Assembly (NCBI GenBank): GCA_903789665.1
Contig: CAIFEX010000020.1
Coordinates: 1-63,510, forward strand
Reading direction: 5' to 3'
Origin: an uncultured Clostridium sp.
GTDB lineage: Bacteria > Bacillota > Clostridia > Clostridiales > Clostridiaceae
DNA length: 63,510 nt
Below are positions 1 through 8,539 of this stretch, in pieces (within the stretch, counting starts at the first letter, position 1; each line of letters starts with the position of its first letter). The position numbers and the translations under genes are program-made. The notes below the pieces were generated by a model, which saw nothing but the letters and a program-made list of their open reading frames with translations, was not told the origin of the DNA and ran no database searches.

Positions 1-56
1 TGCAGTTTCATTCACAAGGATTAGAAAATGCACCATGGTGGATTCCTTTAGAATAG
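1..56 (+). CDS. C-terminal end of an unidentified gene
   Basis: The frame starting at base 3 is open from the window edge to TAG at 54-56 and encodes a plausible protein tail ending APWWIPLE. A strong intrinsic terminator begins about 30 bases downstream, as expected after a real gene. Only 17 residues are visible, so no family can be assigned. Confidence 0.45.
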   Translation, partial: QFHSQGLENAPWWIPLE

Positions 57-84
57 TGTAGATGAAAGATAAAATAAAGTGTCA

Positions 85-130
85 TATAAATTCCAGTAAT
101 ATATCTCTTTGCTGGAATTTATAATTTTTT
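85..130 (+). terminator. Intrinsic terminator
   Basis: A perfect 12-bp stem (85-96 with 112-123) with a 15-nt loop is followed by ATTTTTT. It closes the gene ending at 56. It also lies directly against the truncated chemoreceptor that follows, leaving that reading frame without room for its own promoter. Confidence 0.85.
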
Positions 131-920
131 GACACAATTAAAGATAAAAATTGTCTTTTCGATTCATGCAGGACTTGTAGATTTTGCTGCTCCCGTATTT
201 TTAAACGGGAAAGTTATTGGAAATATGTTTGGGGGACAAGTTCTTACCGAAAAACCGGATGAAGATAAATTCAGAAAGATAGCAGGGGAGATAGGTGTTG
301 CTCCAGAAGAATATATAAAAGCTCTTAGGAAAGTCAAGATTGTAGAGAGGGATAAGGTGGAAGCTGCCGCAAATGTGCTGTACATGATTGCAAATGTGCT
401 TTCAAAATTGGGATACAATCAGTATAAAATGAAGAATTTGAGCCAAATTGCAAATGAAAATTTGGATCAGATAGCTGCATCTGTAGAAGAACTCTCTTCA
501 TCTGCCGTAAGTGTATCGGAAAATCAGCAGTCCCTCAATAAGGAAATACAGAATATAAGGGAACTTTCGGAAAAGATCCATAAGATTATAGGATATATAA
601 GAAATATTGCAGATCAGACAAAGATGTTAGGATTAAATGCAGCTATTGAAGCTGCAAGAGCTGGAGAATATGAGAAGGGTTTTGGCGTAGTAGCTGATGA
701 AATAAGAAAACTCTCGGATAATTCCAAAGAAACAGCTGAAAATATTGTAAAGCTCACTTCAAGCATTCAGAAGTCGGTTTCAAAAACCGTGGAGGTTTCA
801 GCTCACACTCTGAAGGCCAGTGAGAATCAAGCGGCATCTGTTGAACAGATCAATGCTAGCTTACAAGAGGTGCTCTCTTTAGTATCCAATATGAATGAAA
901 TGGCACAAAAACTTAAATAA
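129..920 (+). pseudogene. 5'-truncated PocR-domain methyl-accepting chemotaxis protein
   Basis: The last part of a PocR-type ligand-binding domain ([11 protein letters not shown], then GGQVL) is followed by a helical linker and an MCP signalling domain with the conserved hairpin tip ([20 protein letters not shown]). Such proteins are normally about 350-400 residues and signal to CheA/CheW; the open frame here is 263 codons. Family-like sequence starts abruptly at about base 162, at the point where a YxCHAGL motif is expected. Upstream lie only a terminator stem and no ribosome-binding site or ATG; the only in-frame start is a TTG in the terminator T-run. I read this as the 3' remnant of a deleted gene. 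A short product is possible but unlikely. Confidence 0.75.
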
Positions 921-1166
921 TTTTAATCCATTGGAAGTAGCACATGTAATTAAAATATGTCAAATTATCAAGTATATGAATGATTAAATAAAGGTAAGCA
1001 TGGATTAGAAAAACATATGGGATATGATGCATTCGCAATTAAATTGTCGTATTCCGTTAAAAATAGCCTTAAAGTCTTGAAAAGAAAACTGTTATAAAAG
1101 TGAATAATAATATATAATCATTCCATACTAAAGTTAAGGTAAAATTTACTTTTAGGGGTGCAAAAA

Positions 1167-3011
1167 ATGGTATCTAAATTGGGAAGATTATTAATTGGCA
1201 AAAGTTTGAAAACCAATGAGTTGAAATCCGAAAAATTCAATGTATTTTGGGGACTGCCCGTATTGTCAAGCGATGCAATATCCTCTGTAGCATATGCGGG
1301 TGAAGAGATACTTTGGGTTCTCATACCTGTTCTGGGTATAATGTCGTATAAATACATGTTTTATTCGGCACTTTGTATTGTATTTTTAATGATTTTAGTC
1401 ACACTTTCATATAGACAAACTATAGATGCTTACCCTCAAGGGGGGGGTTCCTATATTGTCGCCAAGGATAATTTGGGAACAATTCCCGGACTTGTGGCAG
1501 GGGCATCTTTAACTATTGGCTATATTTTAACGGTGGCTGTAAGTACGTCTGCAGGTACGGCAGCTATAATTTCTGCAATACCTGTATTATTGCCCTATAG
1601 GGTTGCCATAACATTGTTGTTTATATTTATTATAACTATAGGTAATTTGAGAGGGATAAGAGAGTCCGCCAAGGTATTCGGCACTCCCACTTATTTATTC
1701 ATGGTCGTCATATTGATTATGATATTTTTTGGAATATTTAAAGTAAAGGTACTGGGATATGTACCCAAGCCAATTTATAAAATACCTCCGGTAGTTTCCG
1801 ATATAACCGTTGTATTGTTTTTGAGAGCCTTTTCTTCAGGGTGTACGGCACTTACTGGAATAGAAGCGGTGAGTAATGGCATCCCAAACTTCAAGGAACC
1901 TTCACAGAAAAACGCCAAGAGGGTCCTGGAGCTTCTTGCGCTGGTAGTGCTTGTGATATTTGGGGGAGTTTCCTATCTTGCTACCTTGTACCATGCAGTG
2001 CCTAATCCCAATATGACCGTGGTTGCCCAAATAGCTCACCAGGTATTTGGAGGAACCGTCATGTTCTATTTGGTTCAGGCAACTACTGCCATTATACTCA
2101 TAATGGCCAGCAATACTGCATTTGCAGGATTACCGCTGCTTTTGGCCTTCATAGCCAAAGACGGATTTGCTCCAAGACAGTTTGCCAAAAGAGGTAAAAG
2201 ACTTGGATACTCAAATGGGATAATAAGCCTTGGATTGGTATCATCTCTGCTAGTTATTATGTTTCAGGGAGATACTCACTATTTGATGCCCCTATATGCA
2301 GTGGGAGTTTTCATATCCTTTACGTTGTCCCAGGCGGGAATGTTTAAAAGATGGATAAGACTTAAAAGCAAAGGCTGGATCCGCAGGGCTGCCATAAATG
2401 GTATAGGTGCACTTGTTACTTTTGCGACGGCTGTCATATTGGGAATAACTAAGTTTTTGAGCGGAGCATGGGTTGTATTCGTACTGACGCCTCTGATAGT
2501 TTATATTATGATGGCTATTAAAAATCATTATTCTGAAGTGGCCAGACAGTTAAAACTTCCGGTGAGCGAAAGGCCCAAGGAAAAGGTGGACTTGTCCAAA
2601 CAAAAACGATATGTAATAGTACCTATAGACACTTTAAATAAATCCTTCCTGAAAGCACTAAATTATGCCAGGACCATTTCGGACAATATAATAATTTTTC
2701 ATGTGTCTGTAGATGATGAAGCTACTGCCAGACTTTTGAAAAGGTGGCATGAATACAATGTAGATATACCAATAGTGGTAAAGAAATCTCCCTACAGGAG
2801 TATATTGGGTCCCCTGGTTAAATTTATCAAGTCAGAGGAATATGCAGCAGGACCCAAGGACACTGTAACAGTGGTTTTAGCCCAGCTTATAGTTACGAAA
2901 TGGTGGGGCAATATCCTTCATAACCAGACGGCACTGTTTATCAGGACGATGCTTCTCAGAATGAGAAATATAGCCGTAGTTACAGTTCCATATATAATAT
3001 TTGAAGATTGA
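1167..3011 (+). CDS. kimA: KimA-like potassium importer (APC superfamily)
   Basis: About 12 hydrophobic segments of an APC-superfamily transporter are followed from about residue 475 by a soluble USP-like domain, the architecture of Bacillus KimA (YdaO), a proton-coupled high-affinity K+ importer inhibited by c-di-AMP. The motifs LSSDAISSVAYAGE, YPQGGGSYIV and FSSGCTALTGIEA match that protein closely from memory. ATG 1167 is preferred over the in-frame GTG at 1158 because AGGGGTG at 1154-1160 is well placed for it. The gene stands alone with its own terminator. I found no c-di-AMP riboswitch in the 245-base leader. A general amino-acid permease is the alternative, but the C-terminal domain argues against it. 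Confidence 0.8.
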   Translation: MVSKLGRLLIGKSLKTNELKSEKFNVFWGLPVLSSDAISSVAYAGEEILWVLIPVLGIMSYKYMFYSALCIVFLMILVTLSYRQTIDAYPQGGGSYIVAKDNLGTIPGLVAGASLTIGYILTVAVSTSAGTAAIISAIPVLLPYRVAITLLFIFIITIGNLRGIRESAKVFGTPTYLFMVVILIMIFFGIFKVKVLGYVPKPIYKIPPVVSDITVVLFLRAFSSGCTALTGIEAVSNGIPNFKEPSQKNAKRVLELLALVVLVIFGGVSYLATLYHAVPNPNMTVVAQIAHQVFGGTVMFYLVQATTAIILIMASNTAFAGLPLLLAFIAKDGFAPRQFAKRGKRLGYSNGIISLGLVSSLLVIMFQGDTHYLMPLYAVGVFISFTLSQAGMFKRWIRLKSKGWIRRAAINGIGALVTFATAVILGITKFLSGAWVVFVLTPLIVYIMMAIKNHYSEVARQLKLPVSERPKEKVDLSKQKRYVIVPIDTLNKSFLKALNYARTISDNIIIFHVSVDDEATARLLKRWHEYNVDIPIVVKKSPYRSILGPLVKFIKSEEYAAGPKDTVTVVLAQLIVTKWWGNILHNQTALFIRTMLLRMRNIAVVTVPYIIFED

Positions 3012-3017
3012 ACATAT

Positions 3018-3047
3018 AAGACGGCATTTTGTCGTCTTTAATTTTTT
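3018..3047 (+). terminator. Intrinsic terminator after kimA
   Basis: An 8-bp stem, AAGACGGC (3018-3025) with GTCGTCTT (3031-3038), has a 5-nt loop and a T-rich tail at 3039-3049. Confidence 0.85.
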
Positions 3048-3059
3048 TTATAAAAGTTG

Positions 3060-3088
3060 TTGATTATTTGTAGTAGTTGTGTTATCAT
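3060..3088 (+). promoter_or_regulatory. Sigma-A type promoter of the ACT-domain gene
   Basis: TTGATT (3060-3065), a 17-nt spacer and TATCAT (3083-3088), with TG one base upstream of the -10 (extended -10). It sits between the kimA terminator and the start at 3147. Confidence 0.5.
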
Positions 3089-3146
3089 AGTTTACATATT
3101 CAAGTGGACATGTGTATTTTATTTACGGACAAGGACGGGATTTTTT

Positions 3147-3584
3147 ATGAATGCTAGGTTTCTTATAATTGATGCCAGGATACTTCCAGATATATTTACC
3201 AAGGTAGTAAAGGTAAAGGAACTTTTGAGAACTAAAAAGGTAAAGGATATATCAGAAGGGGTAAGACGTGTTGGAATAAGTAGAAGTACTTATTATAAAT
3301 ATAAAGATGCAGTTTTTTCATTATCCGAAGGTATAGTTGGACACAAGATAACGGTTGGTTTGGTTTTAGCCCATAAGGCAGGTACCTTATCCAAGATACT
3401 TGATATAATAGCTCAAAAAGAGGGCAACATACTCACTATAAATCAGGACATACCTATTAATAATGCTGCAACTGTATCTATAACTTTTGATGCCTCTAAG
3501 CTTGAAATAGAGGTGAACGAGCTGTTGGGATATATAAGAAATTTGAAAAATGTCATAAAAGTTAATTTGCTTGCAGTAGAATGA
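3147..3584 (+). CDS. pheB: ACT domain-containing protein (UPF0735, PheB family)
   Basis: This 145-residue protein has a helix-turn-helix-like N-terminal part (DISEGVRRVGISRSTYYKYK, about residues 30-52) and an ACT domain (about 70-145). That is the size and layout of the UPF0735/PheB family, often found beside pheA or hom genes. ACT domains usually bind amino acids, so a regulatory role in aspartate-family metabolism is inferred; the molecular function is not established. ATG 3147 is chosen because AAGGACGG lies just upstream and the family starts there. It is followed by the T-box leader of hom. Confidence 0.75.
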   Translation: MNARFLIIDARILPDIFTKVVKVKELLRTKKVKDISEGVRRVGISRSTYYKYKDAVFSLSEGIVGHKITVGLVLAHKAGTLSKILDIIAQKEGNILTINQDIPINNAATVSITFDASKLEIEVNELLGYIRNLKNVIKVNLLAVE

Positions 3585-3611
3585 ATATGATTTTGTTCTT
3601 ATATGGAAAAA

Positions 3612-3846
3612 ACCATGACGAGGAAGAGTAAACAGTAAACCGCTTTTAGAGAGGGGAATTCACAGGCTGAAATATTCCCCAGGTATGAACTGTCGAAAAC
3701 CACCTCTGAGTTGTATATTGAAGTTTAAACAATAGATATTTCCACAGGTCTGTGTTAAAGACGTAGAGATGGCAGTTGATTTTACTGCCAATTTGGGTGG
3801 AAACGCGACAAAAACTCGTCCCATGATGGGGGGAGTTTTTTTATTT
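3612..3846 (+). promoter_or_regulatory. T-box leader, probably threonine-specific
   Basis: The conserved T-box GGGTGGAAACGCG lies at 3795-3807 and is followed by a terminator stem (about 3811-3840) with a T-run. Stem I closes by GAGG (3620-3623) pairing CCTC (3703-3706); AGAGTAAA follows on the 5' side. The specifier, read as the triplet separated from that lower stem by one purine, is ACC (3699-3701), Thr. An out-of-register reading gives AAC (Asn), but a C would then follow the codon. Uncharged tRNA should allow read-through into hom and thrB. Confidence 0.85.
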
Positions 3847-3885
3847 AATGATTTTGGCTATTGAATAAAAAAAGGGGGCTTTTAA

Positions 3886-5133
3886 ATGATAAATATAGCA
3901 ATGCTGGGTTATGGGGTAGTAGGAAGCGGCGTGGCTGAATTGATATTGAGGAATAAATATAAGTTCAAGCGTAAGCTAAATGAAGAACTGGTATTGTCAA
4001 AGATCTTGGTAAGAAATATTGAAAAACATGCAGATAATAGGAATTACAGACTTTTAACCGAAAATATAGACGATATTTTTAAAGAAAAAGTGGATATCAT
4101 AGTAGAAGCTATGGGAGGGCTTGATCCTTCCTATGAATATGTGAAAAGAGCTTTAAACATGAAAAAACATGTAATTACGGCCAACAAGGACTTGATTGCA
4201 GAGTATGGATATGAACTTCTGAAATTGGCTAGGGAAAATGGGGTTACTATTCATTTTGAAGCAAGCGTAGGAGGTGGTATACCCCTGTTAAAGCCGATAA
4301 ACGAGTGCCTTGTGGGGAATCAAATAAAAAGTATAAAATCCATATTAAATGGTACTGCAAATTTTATATTATCCAAAATGAACCATGATAAAATGAGCTA
4401 TGAAAATGCTCTGAAACTTGCACAAAAATTGGGATTCGCAGAATCAAATCCCGAGGCTGATGTAAAAGGATATGATGCCGCTAGAAAGCTCTCCATCTTG
4501 TCAACTATTGCCTACAACAGGAGAGTGAACTGGAAAGATATAAAAGTCAAGGGAATTGACGGAATTGACAGCGATGATTTTAGGTATGCCAAGTTGAAAA
4601 AATGCAGTATAAAACTTTTGGGGATCAGCAGAGCTTTTGAAGAAAGTGTATATGCCTCTGTTATGCCGGTGATGGTAAGAGAAAATTCACTTCTTGGAAA
4701 TATTGAAGATGAATACAATGGAATATTAGTAGAGGGCGATGCAGTCGGAGATGTGATGTTCATGGGAAAGGGTGCAGGTATGTTTCCGACAGCCAGTGCG
4801 ATTTTCGGTGACATAGCAGATGTGATTGAGCATAAAAGTGAAGAGCCTGTTATATTCGGCAAAGAAAGGGCAAGGGTGAATGGAAACTGGGGACTGAAGA
4901 GCAAGTGGTTCATGAGGATAAAAACAGTTAATAGGGTTAAAATCATAGAGAGCCTCTCCATGAATTTTAAAAAATGCTATATTTTATCCAATGATTTTTC
5001 AAAAAATAGGTACGAGGTGGTAGCTTTTGTAATCTCAGATAATGAAGATACTTTAGACAATTATATTGAAAAAGTAAAAGACGAAAAATATGCTGGCTCA
5101 ATAAAAAAAATTTTGGTTTTGGATAAGGAGTGA
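3886..5133 (+). CDS. hom: Homoserine dehydrogenase
   Basis: Reduces aspartate semialdehyde to homoserine with NAD(P)H, the branch point towards threonine and methionine. The 415 residues comprise an N-terminal Rossmann fold (GYGVVGSGVAE, residues 8-18), the catalytic domain (KHVITANKDLIAEYG; NGTANFILSKM; GFAESNPEADVKGYDAARKL) and a C-terminal ACT domain from about 340 that usually mediates threonine feedback. GGGGGC precedes ATG 3886. It lies directly behind the T-box and is followed 7 bases later by thrB. Confidence 0.95.
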   Translation: MINIAMLGYGVVGSGVAELILRNKYKFKRKLNEELVLSKILVRNIEKHADNRNYRLLTENIDDIFKEKVDIIVEAMGGLDPSYEYVKRALNMKKHVITANKDLIAEYGYELLKLARENGVTIHFEASVGGGIPLLKPINECLVGNQIKSIKSILNGTANFILSKMNHDKMSYENALKLAQKLGFAESNPEADVKGYDAARKLSILSTIAYNRRVNWKDIKVKGIDGIDSDDFRYAKLKKCSIKLLGISRAFEESVYASVMPVMVRENSLLGNIEDEYNGILVEGDAVGDVMFMGKGAGMFPTASAIFGDIADVIEHKSEEPVIFGKERARVNGNWGLKSKWFMRIKTVNRVKIIESLSMNFKKCYILSNDFSKNRYEVVAFVISDNEDTLDNYIEKVKDEKYAGSIKKILVLDKE

Positions 5134-5140
5134 TTGAGAG

Positions 5141-6040
5141 ATGACTAAGATAAGAGTTAGGATTCCTGCAACTACCGCCAATATGGGACCGGGATTTGAT
5201 ACTTTGGGTATGGCCCTGAGATTGTATAATGAAATTGAGGTTGAGGAAATAGATGGACAAACAGAAATATACAACGGCGGCCTGAAATCAGAGAAGGATT
5301 TTAAAGATAATCTCATATATGAAAGTATAGTTAAAACTATGGATGAACAGAAATACCCCTATAGGGGGTTTAAAATAAATGTAGTTAGATGCGACATACC
5401 TATTTGCAGGGGGCTGGGCAGCAGTTCCGCCTGTATAGTTGGCGGTATAGCAGCTGCCAATGCTATTATGGGAAACAGGATGAACTTGGAAGATATGATT
5501 GATCTGGCTGTGAAAATAGAAGGGCACCCAGATAATGTGGTGCCGGCTGCTTTGGGCGGGATGTTAGTATCTCTTAAAGCAGGGGGAAAGGTAAAGTATT
5601 CAAGGGTAACTGTTCCAGATGAATTGAAGTTTGCCGCAATGATACCATCTTTTCAAATTAATACCGATTTTTCGAGGAAAGTGCTGCCGAATACCTATTT
5701 GAAAGAGGACTGCATATTCAATATATCGAGGTCCGCCATGCTTATAAGTGCACTTTATAACAGTGAATTTGATAAATTGAGAATATGTTTCGGAGATAAG
5801 GTGCACCAGCCTTATAGAAAAAATTTAATAAAAAATTCTGAAGCCATATTTAAAAGGTCGAGAGAGCTTGGCTCTATAGGTGAATTTATAAGTGGCTCCG
5901 GTTCCACACTTATGGCTGTCCTTGATAAAAATACAGACGAGTTTGTGGAATCCATGAAAGGTTTTTTGGATGAACTGGAAGATAATTGGAATGTGATATT
6001 GCTTGAGCCGGATTTAGAGGGAGTTAAAATTGACATCTAG
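5141..6040 (+). CDS. thrB: Homoserine kinase
   Basis: GHMP-family kinase that phosphorylates homoserine with ATP on the way to threonine. Family signatures are visible: PATTANMGPGFDTLGMAL near the N-terminus, the ATP-binding PICRGLGSSSACIVGG (about residues 87-102) and the C-terminal SGSGSTLMAVL. The length (299) is normal. ATG 5141 follows hom by 7 bases, so the two are co-transcribed under the T-box. No thrC follows. Confidence 0.95.
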   Translation: MTKIRVRIPATTANMGPGFDTLGMALRLYNEIEVEEIDGQTEIYNGGLKSEKDFKDNLIYESIVKTMDEQKYPYRGFKINVVRCDIPICRGLGSSSACIVGGIAAANAIMGNRMNLEDMIDLAVKIEGHPDNVVPAALGGMLVSLKAGGKVKYSRVTVPDELKFAAMIPSFQINTDFSRKVLPNTYLKEDCIFNISRSAMLISALYNSEFDKLRICFGDKVHQPYRKNLIKNSEAIFKRSRELGSIGEFISGSGSTLMAVLDKNTDEFVESMKGFLDELEDNWNVILLEPDLEGVKIDI

Positions 6041-6103
6041 AGGTTATATTTTTTTTCATACCCTAATAATAATATATAAATAACGTAAATAGGGGTGAAA
6101 AAA

Positions 6104-6790
6104 ATGAGATACACACGGTATGATTTAAAAAAGGATAAAAATTCTAAAACTTTCGTGATTTTGATATCGTCAATACTTTTGTCAGCATTTATACTGGGGA
6201 CTTTTATATTTCAAGTTATGTTGAAAGATCCAGGCAATTTAAACTATGAAGGCACATCCCAAAGTACTTCCACCTTAAAAAAGGGAGATATAAAATTTAT
6301 AGCTGTTCAAGGTGGAATTTACAGAGATAAAAATAATGCGGAAAAAGAAAAAGAGCTGCTTTCTAAATATGGACTTCCCTTTTATATTGCAGAGCCGGAT
6401 AAGACAAGAGTTTTTTTGGGAATTTTTCTGCAAAATGATGCGGATAAAATTATGAAATCTCTCAATGGACAAAATGTGGAAACCTCAAAGATGGTGTTTA
6501 CAGTGAAGCAGGAAGATGTGTGCAATACTGAAATAGTCCAGATAATAGATGCAAACTTAAAAATATTAAATAAGCTTTCATCAAAAGATGTAGAGTCCAT
6601 ACAAACTTCCGAACTGAAGAAATGGTGTTCTTCTCTTGAAAAGGACAGGGCTGCAGGCGGTAAAAATAAATTGGTTTTAGACGAATTAAACGAATATATA
6701 AATAAGCTTCCAGGGGAAATAACGAAGGACAACAGTGAGGAAAATTATGTTTATCTGTTTAATGTATTGAAAAAGATAGGTTCCAATTGA
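6104..6790 (+). CDS. SPOR-domain membrane protein
   Basis: A short cytoplasmic N-terminus is followed by one transmembrane segment (about residues 20-42) and an extracytoplasmic region whose first 80 residues read like a SPOR fold (FIAVQGGIYRDKNNAEKEKE, then RVFLGIFLQNDADKIM). SPOR domains bind denuded peptidoglycan at division sites, which fits the cell-wall genes downstream; the exact role is unknown. ATG 6104 has AGGGGTG at 6091-6097, better than the in-frame GTG at 6095. It has its own stretch after thrB and is closed by the long hairpin at 6817. Confidence 0.6.
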   Translation: MRYTRYDLKKDKNSKTFVILISSILLSAFILGTFIFQVMLKDPGNLNYEGTSQSTSTLKKGDIKFIAVQGGIYRDKNNAEKEKELLSKYGLPFYIAEPDKTRVFLGIFLQNDADKIMKSLNGQNVETSKMVFTVKQEDVCNTEIVQIIDANLKILNKLSSKDVESIQTSELKKWCSSLEKDRAAGGKNKLVLDELNEYINKLPGEITKDNSEENYVYLFNVLKKIGSN

Positions 6791-6816
6791 ACTTAGAATA
6801 TTTTAGAGGCTATTAT

Positions 6817-6862
6817 CATAAATGGCATGTATTAGTATATGAACTAATACATGCCATTTATG
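6817..6862. terminator. 20-bp perfect hairpin
   Basis: Bases 6817-6836 pair exactly with 6843-6862, leaving a 6-nt loop. A T-rich stretch appears only about 17 bases later (6879-6887), so this is a terminator or RNA-stabilising stem rather than a textbook intrinsic terminator. It separates the SPOR-domain gene from the DUF4321 gene. Confidence 0.7.
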
Positions 6863-6967
6863 TATATTGAATTAAAAAATTTTTTTTAACAATAATATAT
6901 ATACTTGTTTATGCATTTATTAAATGATAAACTATATAGGATATATTATTAAGGTAGGGGGTTTTGT

Positions 6968-7228
6968 GTGAAAGGGTCGGGGAAGAAAAGAGGGCTCTTA
7001 TGGATTTTTATATTTCTAGGAGCTGTATTGGGAAGTATTCTTGGAAATATTATTGGAAGCAGCTTGAGCTTTTTAAACTTTTTTAGAGATTCCTATGCAG
7101 TTGGGATGTCTAAACCCTTAGTTTTAAATCTGAAAGTTATAGTATTGACTTTTGGTGTAAATTTTAAAATAAATATTATGTCTATAGTGGGCATAATTAT
7201 GGCTATAATATTATATAGAAGGTATTAG
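6968..7228 (+). CDS. DUF4321 domain-containing small membrane protein
   Basis: This 86-residue protein has two hydrophobic segments (about 10-32 and 62-84), a glycine-rich first helix ([19 protein letters not shown]) and a polar loop. It matches the DUF4321 family in length and pattern, which in clostridia commonly precedes maf. It starts at GTG 6968 with GGTAGGGGG just upstream. The function is unknown; its place at the head of the maf-radC-mreBCD run suggests an envelope role. Confidence 0.7.
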   Translation: MKGSGKKRGLLWIFIFLGAVLGSILGNIIGSSLSFLNFFRDSYAVGMSKPLVLNLKVIVLTFGVNFKINIMSIVGIIMAIILYRRY

Positions 7229-7239
7229 GAAGTGATGGC

Positions 7240-7818
7240 TTGAAAATTGTATTGGCTTCGGCTTCTAGCAGAAGAAGGGAACTTTTGAAAAGATTGGTAA
7301 AGAATTTTCAAGTGATAGTAAGCGATTTTAATGAAGATTCTGTTGCTTTTCAGGGGGATTGTTCCTCATATGTCATGAAATTGGCTGAAGGCAAGGCCAA
7401 AAATGTATGTAATAAATGTACATGTAGAGATTCAATAATAATAGGATGTGATACAGTAGTATTTCTTGATGGAGAAATAATGGGGAAACCCAGCGGCAGC
7501 AAGGAAGCTTTTTGTATGTTGAGGGCCTTGAGCGGAAAGGAACATCAGGTATATTCTGGAATATCGATTGTAGATAAGAGTTCTAATGAGATCTATAGTG
7601 ATTTTGCATGTACTAATGTTAAATTTTCTAAAATAGATGATAGACAGATAGAAAGATATTTAAAAACCGGAGAATATAAAGACAAAGTGGGATCCTATGG
7701 TATACAAGGTTATGGAGGAATTTTCGTAGAAAAAATTCACGGATGTTATTACAATGTAGTAGGATTACCTTTAAATAAGTTGTATAATATGTTAAGAAAG
7801 ATGGGGGTAAATTTATAA
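7240..7818 (+). CDS. maf: Maf family nucleotide pyrophosphatase
   Basis: The N-terminal [12 protein letters not shown] is the Maf signature, followed by [17 protein letters not shown] and a C-terminal [18 protein letters not shown]. Maf proteins hydrolyse non-canonical or canonical NTPs (dTTP/UTP for the YhdE type) and are linked to septum inhibition in Bacillus. The start is TTG 7240, 12 bases after the DUF4321 stop. 192 residues is the normal length. It is co-directional with radC and mreBCD, the conserved Firmicute order. Confidence 0.92.
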   Translation: MKIVLASASSRRRELLKRLVKNFQVIVSDFNEDSVAFQGDCSSYVMKLAEGKAKNVCNKCTCRDSIIIGCDTVVFLDGEIMGKPSGSKEAFCMLRALSGKEHQVYSGISIVDKSSNEIYSDFACTNVKFSKIDDRQIERYLKTGEYKDKVGSYGIQGYGGIFVEKIHGCYYNVVGLPLNKLYNMLRKMGVNL

Positions 7819-7831
7819 TAGGAGTTTTTAA

Positions 7832-8524
7832 ATGAATAATATGTTGAAAATTATGGATTTACCGGAAAATGAAAGACCAAGGGAGAGGCTGTTTAGATAT
7901 GGATCAGAATCCCTGTCCAATGCGGAACTTTTGGCTATAGTACTTGGATGTGGTACTAAAAGAGAAAATATAATATCACTGAGCAGCAGAATTATAAAGA
8001 ATAGTAGAGGACTAAATGGGCTTTTCAATTCTAGTCTGGAAGATCTTACCTGTATTTGTGGTGTGGGAAAGGCAAAAGCTGCCAAGATTATGGCGGTAGT
8101 TGAATTGTCAAAGAGATTTAGATCCTATAAAGGTGGAAATGATTGCAAAATATGTAATCCTGAGGACGCAGCAATGCTGGTTATGGAGGAAATGAAAGAG
8201 TTAAAACAGGAATATCTCAAAGTGGTGATATTGAACACCAAAAATGTAGTTATAGGAATTAAGAATGTATTTATTGGGAGTTTAAACTTTTCCATAGTTC
8301 ATCCAAGAGAAGTGTTTTTTTATGCAATAAAAAAGAATGGCGCTTCCATAATAGTTTGTCATAATCACCCTTCAGGAGATCCATCACCCAGCGATGAAGA
8401 TATAGATGTGACTTATAGATTAAAAAAGTGTGGTGAGCTTTTAGGTATACAGTTGATTGACCATTTGATAATAGGCGGGGGAGTATACGTAAGTTTAAAA
8501 GAAAAAGGAATTTTGAGAGATTGA
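7832..8524 (+). CDS. radC: DNA repair protein RadC (JAB/MPN domain)
   Basis: An N-terminal helix-hairpin-helix region (LTCICGVGKAKAAKIMAVVE, about residues 70-90) is followed by a JAB1/MPN metalloprotease-like domain with the HxHPSGDPxPSxED zinc motif (CHNHPSGDPSPSDED). Despite its name a repair role is unproven; the domain suggests metal-dependent hydrolysis. 230 residues is standard. The gene sits 13 bases after maf and 15 before mreB. Confidence 0.93.
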   Translation: MNNMLKIMDLPENERPRERLFRYGSESLSNAELLAIVLGCGTKRENIISLSSRIIKNSRGLNGLFNSSLEDLTCICGVGKAKAAKIMAVVELSKRFRSYKGGNDCKICNPEDAAMLVMEEMKELKQEYLKVVILNTKNVVIGIKNVFIGSLNFSIVHPREVFFYAIKKNGASIIVCHNHPSGDPSPSDEDIDVTYRLKKCGELLGIQLIDHLIIGGGVYVSLKEKGILRD

Positions 8525-8539
8525 AAGGAGAAAATATAA

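Noticed and set aside
1158-1166. GTG start for kimA
   Set aside because: It lies within the ribosome-binding site (AGGGGTG); ATG 1167 has normal spacing.
3695-3702. Asn (AAC) specifier in the hom T-box
   Set aside because: Would be followed by C instead of the conserved purine and would leave two bases instead of one before the lower stem; ACC fits better.
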